A stretch of 64,000 nucleotides of DNA. Origin: Urophycis tenuis. Taxonomy: Eukaryota > Chordata > Actinopteri > Gadiformes > Phycidae. Numbering within the stretch: position 1 is the first letter of the stretch; every line of letters starts with the position of its first letter. Shown here one piece after another: positions 34,200-47,460 of the stretch. The stretch lies in NCBI GenBank assembly GCA_036785325.1, contig JAXIVH010000044.1, positions 10,001-74,000 on the forward strand, written 5' to 3'. Under the pieces are notes generated by a model. It was given only the letters and a program-made list of their open reading frames with translations. It made no database searches and was not told the origin of the DNA. The position numbers and the translations under genes are program-made.

Positions 34200-35010
34200 T
34201 GACTGTGGAAAGAAAATAGCACACAAGTCATACCAAGTCACCTTTATTGTCAGTGATAAACATTAATAAATAAACAGTATGGACATTGTATAAACAGTTG
34301 TATAAAAAGTGTAAACAGTATGAACAGTGTTCTTATAAAAGATAGCAATATCAATACTGATCACGTGTGTATTTTATATTTCCAGATTATTTGTTGATGA
34401 GCCAGAGCCTGTGACTCCCACCAACCGGCCCGTTCAGCCCACTGCGTTGTCGTCCTCCACCCGGCCGAAGCCTCCTGCGCCCACCCGCCTCCAGCCGAGG
34501 CCTCCTGCTGCGTCAGCCTGTGGCCTGCCCGCCCCCTGTGTCGGCAGCACCCATACCGCTGGTCCTCCCCGCACAGCCACAGGCCCCCTCCGTCCTGCAT
34601 CCAGGGCCATCCTACAGCTGTCTCTGCAGTCATCGTGTGTCAAAACCATTCAAACTTGTATATGGTAACATTTCAAAATGACACCAGCATAAATGAGGAC
34701 CTTGCAATAGTTTGTGTGTTACAGGACCCCCCTGGCATACAGCTGTATGTCTCTGTGAAGGTGGTTGTGAAGAACGGCATCCGGCTGAATAAGTACAAGT
34801 GCCGGCGAGGCAGCAACTCTCTCGAGGGGTTGCACGCCCACCTCGTTAACGCCGTCCCTTCACAGCGATGTGGGATCATGCCGTTCCAAGTAAGTGATTA
34901 AAACACACACATAAATATATATAAAGCTTTATTGCAGACCCATGTTCATGCGGTATAATTTAAAGAAGAAAAGAAAGAAAAGTCTCAATGATGGCTTCAA
35001 TGACACATTT
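34200..35010 (+). pseudogene. module 3
   Basis: Segment A 34386-34664, exon B 34725-34889, both open as in module 1 with Gly in DPPGIQ. Distinctive: GTTTGTGTG for GGTTGTGTG just before exon B, shorter CA run, and AAGAAAAGAAAGAAAAG in the right flank. Confidence 0.6.
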
Positions 35011-37040
35011 TGGGCTCATTTTAAGCTGGGAAATCTAAGCTTTCCAACGGCGTATGGCAAGACTATATTGACTCATGGGTCGTTGAAATACTAAGCTAAT
35101 TAATTTGTGTTCTTTATTGAAAGATTGATCTTAATCGAAACGTTGAAGGTATGTTTTTAGCTGCTGGGTAGACTTCAGTCAACCTGATGCAGTTTAGTCT
35201 GTGATCAACCAGACTGCTCGCGGATGGGCTCATTTTAAGCAGGGAAATCTAAGCTATCCAACGGCGTATGGCAAGACTATATTGACTCATGGGTCGTTGA
35301 AATACTAAGCTAATTATTTGTGTTCTGTAAGGAAAGATTGATGTTAATTGAAACGTTGAAGGTATGTTTTTAGCTGCTGGGTAGACTTCAGTCAACCTGA
35401 CGCAGTTTAGTCTGTGAGCAACCAGACTGCTTGCTGATGGGCTCATTTTAAGCGGGGAAATCTAAGCTTTCTAAAGGCGTATGGCAAGACTATATTGACT
35501 CATGGGTCGTTGAAATACTAAGCTAATTAATTTGTGTTCTGTAAGGAAAGATTGATGTCAATTGAAACGTTGAAGGTATGTTTTTAGCTGCTGGGTAGAC
35601 TTCAGTCAACCTGACGCAGTTTAGTCTGTGAGTAACCAGACTGCTTACTGATGGGCTCATTTTAAGCGTGGAAATCTAAGCTTTCCAACGGCGTATGGCA
35701 AGACTATATTCACCAAAGGGTCGTTGAAATACTAAGCTAATTAATTTGTGTTCTGTAAGGAAAGATTGATGTTAATTGAAACGTTGAAGGTATGTTCTTA
35801 GCTTCTGGGTAGACTTCAGTCAACCTGACGCAGTTTTGTCTGTGAGCAACCAGACTGCTCGTGGATGGGCTCATTTTAAGCGGGGAAATCTAAGCTTTCC
35901 AACGGCGTATGGCAAGACTATATTGACTCATGGGTCGTTGAAATACTAAGCTAATTAATTTGTGTTCTGTAAGGAAAGATTGATCTTAATTGAAACGTTG
36001 AAGGTATGTTTTTAGCTGCTGGGTAGACTTCAGTCAACCTGACGCAGTTTTGTCTGTCAGCAACCAAATGGCTCGGGGATGGGCTCATTATAAGCGGGGA
36101 AATCTAAGCTTTCCAACGGTGTATGGCAAGACTATATTGACTCATGGGTCGTTGAAATACTAAGCTAATTAATTTGTGTTCTGTAAGGAAAGATTGATGT
36201 TAATTGAAACGTTGAAGGTATGTTTTTAGCTGCTGGGTAGACTTCAGTCAACCTGACGCAGTTTAGTCTGTGATCAACCAGACTGCTCGCGGTTGGGCTC
36301 ATTTTAAGCGGGGAAATCTAAGCTTTCCAACGGCGTATGGCAAGACTATATTGACTCATGGGTTGTTGAAATACTAAGCTAATTAATTTGTGTTCTTTAT
36401 TGGAAGATTGATGTTAATTGAAACGTTGAAGGTATGTTTTTAGCTGCTGGGTAGACTTCAGTCAACCTGACGCAGTTTTGTCTGTGAGCAACCAGACTGC
36501 TCGTGGATGGGCTCATTTTAAGCGGGGAAATCTAAGCTTTCCAACGGCGTATGGCAAGACTATATTCACCAAAGGGTCTTTGAAATACTAAGCTAATTAA
36601 TTTGTGTTCTGTAAGGAAAGATTGATGTTAATTGAAACGTTGAAGGTATGTTTTTAGCTGCTGGGTAGACTTCAGTCAACCTGACGCAGTTTAGTCTGTG
36701 AGCAACCAGACTGCTCGCGGATGGGCTCATTTTGAGCGGGGAAATCTAAGCTTTCCAACGGCGTATGTCAAGACTATTTTCACCAAAGGGTCGTTGAAAT
36801 ACTAAGCTAATTAATTTGTGTTCTGTAAGGAAAGATTGATGTTAATTGAAACGTTGAAGGTATGTTTTTAGCTTCTGGGTAGACTTCAGTCAACATGACG
36901 CAGTTTAGTCTGTGAGCAACCAGACTGCTCGCGGATGGGCTCATTTTAAGCGGGGAAATCTAAGCTTTCCAACGGCGTATGGCCTGACTATATTTGCCCA
37001 TGGGTCGTCGAAATAATAAGCTGATTCATGTGTGTTCTGT
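35011..37040. repeat. satellite tract 4, about 9.5 monomers
   Basis: Monomers alternate between GACTCATGGGTCG and CACCAAAGGGTCG variants. Confidence 0.93.
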
Positions 37041-37846
37041 TGACTGGAAAGAAAATAGCACACAAGTCATACCAAGTCACCTTTATTGTCAGTGATAAAC
37101 ATTAACAAATAAACAGTATGGACATTGTATAAACAGTTGTATAAAAAGTGTAAACAGTATGAACAGTGTTCTTATAAAAGATATCAATATCAATACTGAT
37201 CACGTGTGTATTTTATATTTCCAGATTATTTGTTGATGAGCCAGAGCCTGTGACTCCCACCAACCGGCCCGTTCAGCCCACTGCGTTGTCGTCCTCCACC
37301 CGGCCGAAGCCTCCTGCGCCCACCGGCCTCCAGCCGAGGCCTCCTGCTGCGTCAGCCTGTGGCCTGCCCGCCCCCTGTGTCGGCAGCACCCATACCGCCG
37401 GTCCTCCCCGCACAGCCACAGGCCCCCTCCGTCCTGCATCCAGGGCCATCCTGCAGCTGTCTCTGCAGTCATCGTGTGTCAAAACCATTCAAACTTGTAT
37501 ATGGTAACATTTAAAAATGACACCAGCATAAATGAGGACCTTGCAATAGGTTGTGTGTTACAGGACCCCCCTGGCATACAGCTGTATGTCTCTGTGAAGG
37601 TGGTTGTGAAGAACGGCATCCGGCTGAACAAGTACAAGTGCCGGCGAGGCAGCAACTCTCTCCAGGGGTTGCACGCCCACCTCGTTAACGCCGTCCCTTC
37701 ACAGCGATGTGGGATCATGCCGTTCCAAGTAAGTGATTAAAACACACACACACACACATAAATATATTTAAAGCTTTATTGCAGACCCATGTTCATGCGG
37801 TATAATATAAAAAGAAAAGTCTCAATGATGGCTTCAATGATACATT
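37041..37846 (+). pseudogene. module 4
   Basis: Segment A 37225-37503, exon B 37564-37728. Distinctive substitutions: Gly for Arg in the APTGLQ stretch and Gln for Glu in SLQGLH; ATTTAAAAATG replaces ATTTCAAAATG in the intervening 60 bp. Confidence 0.6.
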
Positions 37847-39234
37847 TTGGGCTCATTTTAAGCGGGGGAATCTAAGCTTTCCAACAACGTATGGCAAGAC
37901 TATATTGACTCATGGGTCGTTGAAATACTAAGCTAATTAATTTGTGTTCTTTATTGAAAGATTGATCTTAATTGAAACGTTGAAGGTATGTTTTTAGCTG
38001 CTGGGTAGACTTCAGTCAACCTGACGCAGTTTTTTCTGTGAGCAACCAAATTGCTCGGCAATGGGCTCATTTTAAGCGGGGAAATCTAAGCTTTCCAACG
38101 GCGTATGGCAAGACTATATTGACTCATGGGTCGTTGAAATACTGAGCTAATTAATTTGTGTTCTGTAAGGAAAGATTGATCTTAATTGAAACGTTGAAGG
38201 TATGTTTTTAGCTGCTGGGCAAACTTCAGTCAACCTGACGCAGTTTTGTCTGTGAGCAACCAGACTGCTCGTGGATGGGCTCATTTTAAGCGGGGAAATC
38301 TAACCTTTCCAACGGCGTATGGCAAGACTATATTGACTAATGGGTCGTTGAAATACTAAGCTAATTAATTTGTGTTCTGTAAGGAAAGATTGATGTTAAT
38401 TGAAACGTTGAAGGTATGTTTTTAGCTGCTGGGTAGACTTCAGTCAACCTGACGCAGTTTAGTCTGTGAGCAACCAGACTGCTCGCTGATGGGCTCATTT
38501 TAAGCGGGGAAATCTAAGCTTTCCAACAGCGTATGGCAAGACTATATTGACTGATGGGTCGTTGAAATACTAAGCTAATTAGTTTGTGTTCTGTAAGGAA
38601 AGATTGATGTTAATTGAAACGTTGAAGGTATGTTTTTAGCTGCCGGGTAGACTTCAGTCAACCTGACGCAGTTTTGTCTGTGAGCAACTTAATTGCTCAG
38701 GGATGGGCTCATTTTAAGCGGGGAAATGTAAGCTTTCCAACGGCGTATGGCAAGACTATATTGACTCATGGGTCGTTGAAATACTAAGCTAATTAGTTTG
38801 TGTTCTGTAAGGAAAGATTGATGTTAATTGAAACGTTAAAGGTATGTTTTTAGCTGCCGGGTAGACTTCAGTCAACCTGACTTAGTTTTGTCTGTGAGCA
38901 ACCAAATTGCTTAGGGATGGGCTCATTTTAAGTGGGGAAATCTAAGCTTTCCAACAGCATATGGCAAGACTATATTCACCAAAGGGTCGTTGAAATACTA
39001 AGCTAATTAATTTGTGTTCTGTAAGGAAAGATTGATGTTAATTGAAACGTTGAAGGTATGTTTTTAGCAGCTGGGTAGACTTCAGTCAACCTGACGCAGT
39101 CTCGTCTCTGAGCAACCAAATCGCTCTGGGATGGGCTCATTTTAAGCAGGGAAATCTAAGCTTTCCAACGGCGTATGGCATGACTATATTTGCCCACGGG
39201 TAGTCGAAATAATAAGCTGATTCATGTGTGTTCT
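37847..39234. repeat. satellite tract 5, about 6.5 monomers
   Basis: The last two monomers (TTAGGGATGGGCTC, then GCTCTGGGATGGGCTC) recur at the ends of tracts 6 and 7. Confidence 0.93.
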
Positions 39235-40043
39235 TTTGACTGTGGAAAGAAAATAGCACACAAGTCATACCAAGTCCCTTTATTGTCAGTGATAAACATT
39301 AATAAATAAACAGTATGGACATTGTATAAACAGTTGTATAAAAAGCGTAAACAGTATGAACAGTGTTCTTATAAAAGATATCAATATCAATACTGATCAC
39401 GTGTGTATTTTATATTTCCAGATTATTTGTTGATGAGCCAGAGCCTGTGACTCCCACCAACCGGCCCGTTCAGCCCACTGCGTTGTCGTCCTCCACCCGG
39501 CCGAAGCCTCCTGCGCCCACCCGCCTCCAGCCGAGGCCTCCTGCTGCGTCAGCCTGTGGCCTGCCCGCCCCCTGTGTCGGCAGCACCCATACCGCTGGTC
39601 CTCCCCGCACAGCCACAGGCCCCCTCCGTCCTGCATCCAGGGCCATCCTGCAGCTGTCTCTGCAGTCATCGTGTGTCAAAACAATTCAAACTTGCATATG
39701 GTAACATTTCAAAATGACACCAGCATAAATGAGGACCTTGCAATAGGTTGTGTGTTACAGGACCCCCCTGGCATACAGCTGTATGTCTCTGTGAAGGTGG
39801 TTGTGAAGAACGGCATCCGGCTGAACAAGTACAAGTGCCGGCGAGGCAGCAACTCTCTCGAGGGGTTGCACGCCCACCTCATTAACGCCGTCCCTTCACA
39901 GCGATGTGGGATCATGCCGTTCCAAGTAAGTGATTAAAACACACACACACACACATAAATATATATAAAGCTTTATTGCAGACCCATGTTCATGCGGTAT
40001 AATTTAAAAAGAAAAGTCTCAATGATGGCTTCAATGATACATT
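39235..40043 (+). pseudogene. module 5
   Basis: Segment A 39422-39700, exon B 39761-39925; open. Carries CAATTCAAACTTGCATATGG and INAVPSQ, shared with modules 6 and 7. Confidence 0.6.
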
Positions 40044-41003
40044 TTGGGCTCATTTTAAGCGGGGAAATCTAAGCTTTCCAAAGGCGTATGGCAAGACTAT
40101 ATCCATCAAAGGGTCGTTGAAATACTAAGCTAATTAATTTGTGTTCTGTAAGGAAAGATTGATGTTAACCGAAACGTTGAAGGTATGTTTTTAGCAGCTG
40201 GGTAGACTTCAGTCAACCTGACGCAGTTTAGTCTGTGATCAACCAGACTGCTCGCGGATGGGCTAATTTTAAGCAAGGAAATCTAAGCTTTACTACGGCG
40301 TATGGCAAGACTATATTGACTCATGTGTCGTTGAAATACTAAGCTAATTAATTTGTGTTCTGTAAGGAAAGATTGATGTTAATTGAAACGTTGAAGGTAT
40401 GTTTTTAGCTGCTGGGTAGACTTCAGTCAACCTGACGCAGTTTAGTCTGTGATCAACCAGACTGCTCGCGGTTGGGCTCATTTTAAGCGGGGAAATCTAA
40501 GCTTTCCAACGGCGTATGGCAAGACTATATTGACTCATGGGTCGTTGAAATACTAAGCTAATTAGTTTGTGTTCTGTAAGGAAAGATTGATGTTAATTGA
40601 AACGTTAAAGGTATGTTTTTAGCTGCCGGGTAGACTTCAGTCAACCTGACTTAGTTTTGTCTGTGAGCAACCAAATTGCTTAGGGATGGGCTCATTTTAA
40701 GTGGGGAAATCTAAGCTTTCCAACAGCATATGGCAAGACTATATTCACCAAAGGGTCGTTGAAATACTAAGCTAATTAATTTGTGTTCTGTAAGGAAAGA
40801 TTGATGTTAATTGAAACGTTGAAGGTATGTTTTTAGCAGCTGGGTAGACTTCAGTCAACCTGACGCAGTCTCGTCTCTGAGCAACCAAATCGCTCTGGGA
40901 TGGGCTCATTTTAAGCAGGGAAATCTAAGCTTTCCAACGGCGTATGGCATGACTATATTTGCCCACGGGTAGTCGAAATAATAAGCTGATTCATGTGTGT
41001 TCT
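40044..41003. repeat. satellite tract 6, about 4.5 monomers
   Basis: Same length as tract 7. Differs mainly in one monomer near 40545-40650 (GTTAAAGG and AATTAGTTTG). Confidence 0.93.
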
Positions 41004-41812
41004 TTTGACTGTGGAAAGAAAATAGCACACAAGTCATACCAAGTCCCTTTATTGTCAGTGATAAACATTAATAAATAAACAGTATGGACATTGTATAAAC
41101 AGTTGTATAAAAAGCGTAAACAGTATGAACAGTGTTCTTATAAAAGATATCAATATCAATACTGATCACGTGTGTATTTTATATTTCCAGATTATTTGTT
41201 GATGAGCCAGAGCCTGTGACTCCCACCAACCGGCCCGTTCAGCCCACTGCGTTGTCGTCCTCCACCCGGCCGAAGCCTCCTGCGCCCACCCGCCTCCAGC
41301 CGAGGCCTCCTGCTGCGTCAGCCTGTGGCCTGCCCGCCCCCTGTGTCGGCAGCACCCATACCGCTGGTCCTCCCCGCACAGCCACAGGCCCCCTCCGTCC
41401 TGCATCCAGGGCCATCCTGCAGCTGTCTCTGCAGTCATCGTGTGTCAAAACAATTCAAACTTGCATATGGTAACATTTCAAAATGACACCAGCATAAATG
41501 AGGACCTTGCAATAGGTTGTGTGTTACAGGACCCCCCTGGCATACAGCTGTATGTCTCTGTGAAGGTGGTTGTGAAGAACGGCATCCGGCTGAACAAGTA
41601 CAAGTGCCGGCGAGGCAGCAACTCTCTCGAGGGGTTGCACGCCCACCTCATTAACGCCGTCCCTTCACAGCGATGTGGGATCATGCCGTTCCAAGTAAGT
41701 GATTAAAACACACACACACACACATAAATATATATAAAGCTTTATTGCAGACCCATGTTCATGCGGTATAATTTAAAAAGAAAAGTCTCAATGATGGCTT
41801 CAATGATACATT
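41004..41812 (+). pseudogene. module 6
   Basis: Segment A 41191-41469, exon B 41530-41694; sequence-identical to modules 5 and 7 as far as I compared. It lies exactly 1769 bp from each. Confidence 0.6.
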
Positions 41813-42772
41813 TTGGGCTCATTTTAAGCGGGGAAATCTAAGCTTTCCAAAGGCGTATGGCAAGACTATATCCATCAAAGGGTCGTTGAAATACTAAGCT
41901 AATTAATTTGTGTTCTGTAAGGAAAGATTGATGTTAACCGAAACGTTGAAGGTATGTTTTTAGCAGCTGGGTAGACTTCAGTCAACCTGACGCAGTTTAG
42001 TCTGTGATCAACCAGACTGCTCGCGGATGGGCTAATTTTAAGCAAGGAAATCTAAGCTTTACTACGGCGTATGGCAAGACTATATTGACTCATGTGTCGT
42101 TGAAATACTAAGCTAATTAATTTGTGTTCTGTAAGGAAAGATTGATGTTAATTGAAACGTTGAAGGTATGTTTTTAGCTGCTGGGTAGACTTCAGTCAAC
42201 CTGACGCAGTTTAGTCTGTGATCAACCAGACTGCTCGCGGTTGGGCTCATTTTAAGCGGGGAAATCTAAGCTTTCCAACGGCGTATGGCAAGACTATATT
42301 GACTCATGGGTTGTTGAAATACTAAGCTAATTAATTTGTGTTCTTTATTGAAAGATTGATGTTAATTGAAACGTTGAAGGTATGTTTTTAGCTGCCGGGT
42401 AGACTTCAGTCAACCTGACGCAGTTTTGTCTGTGAGCAACCAAATTGCTTAGGGATGGGCTCATTTTAAGTGGGGAAATCTAAGCTTTCCAACAGCATAT
42501 GGCAAGACTATATTCACCAAAGGGTCGTTGAAATACTAAGCTAATTAATTTGTGTTCTGTAAGGAAAGATTGATGTTAATTGAAACGTTGAAGGTATGTT
42601 TTTAGCAGCTGGGTAGACTTCAGTCAACCTGACGCAGTCTCGTCTCTGAGCAACCAAATCGCTCTGGGATGGGCTCATTTTAAGCAGGGAAATCTAAGCT
42701 TTCCAACGGCGTATGGCATGACTATATTTGCCCACGGGTAGTCGAAATAATAAGCTGATTCATGTGTGTTCT
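41813..42772. repeat. satellite tract 7, about 4.5 monomers
   Basis: One monomer uses TTCTTTATTGAAAGATTG where tract 6 has TTCTGTAAGGAAAGATTG. Confidence 0.93.
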
Positions 42773-43581
42773 TTTGACTGTGGAAAGAAAATAGCACACA
42801 AGTCATACCAAGTCCCTTTATTGTCAGTGATAAACATTAATAAATAAACAGTATGGACATTGTATAAACAGTTGTATAAAAAGCGTAAACAGTATGAACA
42901 GTGTTCTTATAAAAGATATCAATATCAATACTGATCACGTGTGTATTTTATATTTCCAGATTATTTGTTGATGAGCCAGAGCCTGTGACTCCCACCAACC
43001 GGCCCGTTCAGCCCACTGCGTTGTCGTCCTCCACCCGGCCGAAGCCTCCTGCGCCCACCCGCCTCCAGCCGAGGCCTCCTGCTGCGTCAGCCTGTGGCCT
43101 GCCCGCCCCCTGTGTCGGCAGCACCCATACCGCTGGTCCTCCCCGCACAGCCACAGGCCCCCTCCGTCCTGCATCCAGGGCCATCCTGCAGCTGTCTCTG
43201 CAGTCATCGTGTGTCAAAACAATTCAAACTTGCATATGGTAACATTTCAAAATGACACCAGCATAAATGAGGACCTTGCAATAGGTTGTGTGTTACAGGA
43301 CCCCCCTGGCATACAGCTGTATGTCTCTGTGAAGGTGGTTGTGAAGAACGGCATCCGGCTGAACAAGTACAAGTGCCGGCGAGGCAGCAACTCTCTCGAG
43401 GGGTTGCACGCCCACCTCATTAACGCCGTCCCTTCACAGCGATGTGGGATCATGCCGTTCCAAGTAAGTGATTAAAACACACACACACACACATAAATAT
43501 ATATAAAGCTTTATTGCAGACCCATGTTCATGCGGTATAATTTAAAAAGAAAAGTCTCAATGATGGCTTCAATGATACATT
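42773..43581 (+). pseudogene. module 7
   Basis: Segment A 42960-43238, exon B 43299-43463; third member of the 1769-bp series. Confidence 0.6.
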
Positions 43582-46500
43582 TTGGGCTCATTTTAAGCGG
43601 GGAAATCTAAGCTTTCCAAAGGCGTATGGCAAGACTATATCCATCAAAGGGTCGTTGAAATACTAAGCTAATTAATTTGTGTTCTGTAAGGAAAGATTGA
43701 TGTTAACCGAAACGTTGAAGGTATGTTTTTAGCAGCTGGGTAGACTTCAGTCAACCTGACGCAGTTTAGTCTGTGATCAACCAGACTGCTCGCGGATGGG
43801 CTAATTTTAAGCAAGGAAATCTAAGCTTTACTACGGCGTATGGCAAGACTATATTGACTCATGTGTCGTTGAAATACTAAGCTAATTAATTTGTGTTCTG
43901 TAAGGAAAGATTGATGTTAATTGAAACGTTGAAGGTATGTTTTTAGCTGCTGGGTAGACTTCAGTCAACCTGACGCAGTTTAGTCTGTGATCAACCAGAC
44001 TGCTCGCGGTTGGGCTCATTTTAAGCGGGGAAATCTAAGCTTTCCAACGGCGTATGGCAAGACTATATTGACTCATGGGTTGTTGAAATACTAAGCTAAT
44101 TAATTTGTGTTCTTTATTGAAAGATTGATGTTAATTGAAACGTTGAAGGTATGTTTTTAGCTGCTGGGTAGACTTCAGTCAACCTGACGCAGTTTTGTCT
44201 GTGAGCAACCAGACTGCTCGTGGATGGGCTCATTTTAAGCGGGGAAATCTAAGCTTTCCAACGGCGTATGGCAAGACTATATTGACTCATGGGTCGTTGA
44301 AATACTAAGCTAATTAATTTGTGTTCTGTAAGGAAAGATTGATGTTAATTGAAACGTTGAAGGTATGTTTTTAGCTGCTGGGTAGACTTCAGTCAACCTG
44401 ACGCAGTTTAGTCTGTGATCAACCAGACTGCTCGCGGATGGACTCATTTTAAGCGGTGAAATCTAAGCTTTCCAACAGCGTATGGCAAGACTTTATTGAC
44501 TCATGGCTGGTTGAAATACTAAGCTAATTAATTTGTGTTCTGTAAGGAAAGATTGATGTTAATTGAAACGTTGAAGGTATGTTTTTAGCAGCTGGGTAGA
44601 CTTCAGTCAACCTGACGCAGTTTCGTCTGTGATCAACCAGACTGCTCGCGGATGGGCTCATTTTAAGCGGGGAAATCTAAGCTTTCCAACGGCGTATGGC
44701 AAGACTATATTGACTCATGGGTCGTTGAAATACTAAGCTAATTAATTTGTGTTCTGTAAGGAAAGATTGATGTTAATTGAAACGTTGAAGGTATGTTTTT
44801 AGCTGCTGGGTGGACTTCAGACAACCTGACGCAGTTTAGTCTGTGATCAACCACACTGCTCGCGGATGGGCTCATTTTAAGCGGGGAAATCTAAGCTTTC
44901 CAACGGTGTATGGCAAGACTATATTGACTCATGAGTCGTTGAAATACTAAGCTGATTAATTTGTGTTCTCTAAGGAAAGATTAATGTTAATTGAAACGTT
45001 GAAGGTATGTTTTTAGTTGCTGGGTAGACTTCATTCAACCTGACGCAGTTTAGTCTGTGATCAACCAGACTGCTCGCGGATGGGCTCATTTTAAGCGGGG
45101 AAATCTAAGCTTTCCAACGGCATATGGCAAGACTATATTGACTCATGGGTCGTTGAAATACTAAGCTAATTAATTTGTGTTCTGTAAGGAAAGATTGATG
45201 TTAATTGAAACGTTGAAGGTATGTTTTTAGCTGCTGGGTAGACTTCAGTCAACCTGACGCAGTTTAGTCTGTGAGCAACCAAATTGCTTAGGGATGGGCT
45301 CATTTTAAGCGGGGAAATCTAAGCTTTCCAACGGCATATGGCAAGACTATATTCACCAAAGCGTCGTTGAAATACTAAGCTAATTAATTTGTGTTCTGTA
45401 AGGAAAGATTGATGTTAATTGAAACGTTGAAGGTATGTTTTTAGCTGCTGGGTAGACTTCAGTCAACATGACGCAGTTTAGTCTGTGAGCAACCAGATTG
45501 GTCGCGGATGGGCTCATTTTAAGCGGGGAAATCTAAGCTTTCCAACGGTGTATGGCAAGACTATATTGACTCATGGGTCGTTGAAATACTAAGCTAATTA
45601 ATTTGTGTTCTGTAAGGAAAGATTGATCTTAATTGAAACGTAGAAGGTATGTTTTTAGCTGCTGGGTAGACTTCAGTCAACCTGACGCAGTTTTGTCTCT
45701 GAGCAACCAAATTGCTTAGGGATGGGCTCATTTTAAGCGGGGAAATCTAACCTTTCCAACGGCATATGGCAAGACTATATTCACCAAAGGGTCGTTGAAA
45801 TACTAAGCTAATTAATTTGTGTTCTGTAAGGAAAAATTGATGTTAATTGAAACGTTGAAGGTATGTTTTTAGCTGCTGGGTAGACTTCAGTCAACCTGAC
45901 GCAGTTTAGTCTGTGAGCAACCAAATTGCTCGGGGATGGGCTCATTTTAAGCGGGGAAATCTAAGCTTTCCAACGGCGTATGGCAAGACTATATTGACTC
46001 ATGGGTCGTTGATATACTAAGCTAATTAATTTGTGTTCTGTAAGGAAAGATTGATGTTAATTGAAACGTTGAAGGTATGTTTTTAGCTGCCGGGTAGACT
46101 TCAGTCAACCTGACGCAGTTTTGTCTGTGAGCAACCAAATTGCTTAGGGATGGGTTCATTTTAAGCGGGGAAATCTAAGCTTTCCAACGGCATATGGCAA
46201 GACTATATTCACCAAAGGGTCGTTGAAATACTAAGCTAATTAATTTGTGTTCTGTAAGGAAAGATTGATGTTAATTGAAACGTTGAAGGTATGTTTTTAG
46301 CTGCTGGGTAGACTTCAGTCAACCTGACGCAGTTTAGTCTGTGAGCAACAAAATTGCTCGGGGATGGGCTCATTTTAAGCGGGGAAATCTAAGCTTTCCA
46401 ACGGCGTATGGCAAGACTATATTGACTCATGGGTCGTTGAAATACTAAGCTAATTAATTTGTGTTCTGTAAGGACAGATTTATGTTATTTGAAACGTTGA

Positions 46501-46682
46501 AGGTATGTTTTTAGCTGCCGGGTAGACTTCAGTCAACCTGACGCAGTTTAGTCTGTGATCAACCAGACTGCTCGCCGATGGGCTCATTTTAAGCGGGGAA
46601 ATCTAAGCTTTCCAACGGCGTATGGAAAGACTATATTGACTCATGGGTCGTTGAAATACTAAGCTAATTAATTTGTGTTCTG
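43582..46682. repeat. satellite tract 8, about 14.5 monomers
   Basis: The start copies tract 7 and the middle copies tract 3 (CTGGTTGAAA variant near 44508). From about 45200 on it reappears 12,766 bp later in tract 11. Confidence 0.93.
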
Positions 46683-47460
46683 TTGACTGTGGAAAGAAAA
46701 TATGTCAGTGATAAACATTAATAAATAAACAGTATGGACATTGTATAAACAGTTGTATAAAAAGTGTAAACAGTATGAACAGTGTTCTTATAAAAGATAT
46801 CAATATCAATACTGATCACGTGTGTATTTTATATTTCCAGATTATTTGTTGATGAGCCAGAGCCTGTGACTCCCACCAACCGGCCCGTTCAGCCCACTGC
46901 GTTGTCGTCCTCCACCCGGCCGAAGCCTCCTGCGCCCACCCGCCTCCAGCCGAGGCCTCCTGCTGCGTCAGCCTGTGGCCTGCCCGCCCCCTGTGTCGGC
47001 AGCACCCATACCGCTGGTCCTCCCCGCACAGCCACAGGCCCCCTCCGTCCTGCATCCAGGGCCATCCTGCAGCTGTCTCTGCAGTCATCGTGTGTCAAAA
47101 CCATTCAAACTTGTATATGGTAACATTTCAAAATGACACCAGCATAAATGAGGACCTTGCAATAGGTTGTGTGTTACAGGACCCCCCTGGCATACAGCTG
47201 TATGTCTCTGAAGGTGGTTGTGAAGAACGGCATCCGGCTGAACAAGTACAAGTGCCGGCGAGGCAGCAACTCTCTCGAGGGGTTGCACGCCCACCTCGTT
47301 AACGCCGTCCCTTCACAGCGATGTGGGATCATGCCGTTCCAAGTAAGTGATTAAAACACACACACACACACACATAAATATATATAAAGCTTTATTGCAG
47401 ACCCATGTTCATGCGGTATAATTTGAAAAGAAAAGTCTCAATGTGGCTTCAATGATACAT
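46683..47460 (+). pseudogene. module 8, frameshifted exon B
   Basis: Segment A 46841-47119; exon B 47180-47342 is 163 bases because two bases are lost (GTCTCTGAAGG for GTCTCTGTGAAGG), shifting the frame after VS. The left flank also lacks AGCACACAAGTCATACCAAG through CCTTTATT, and the right flank reads AATGTGGC instead of AATGATGGC. Confidence 0.7.
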
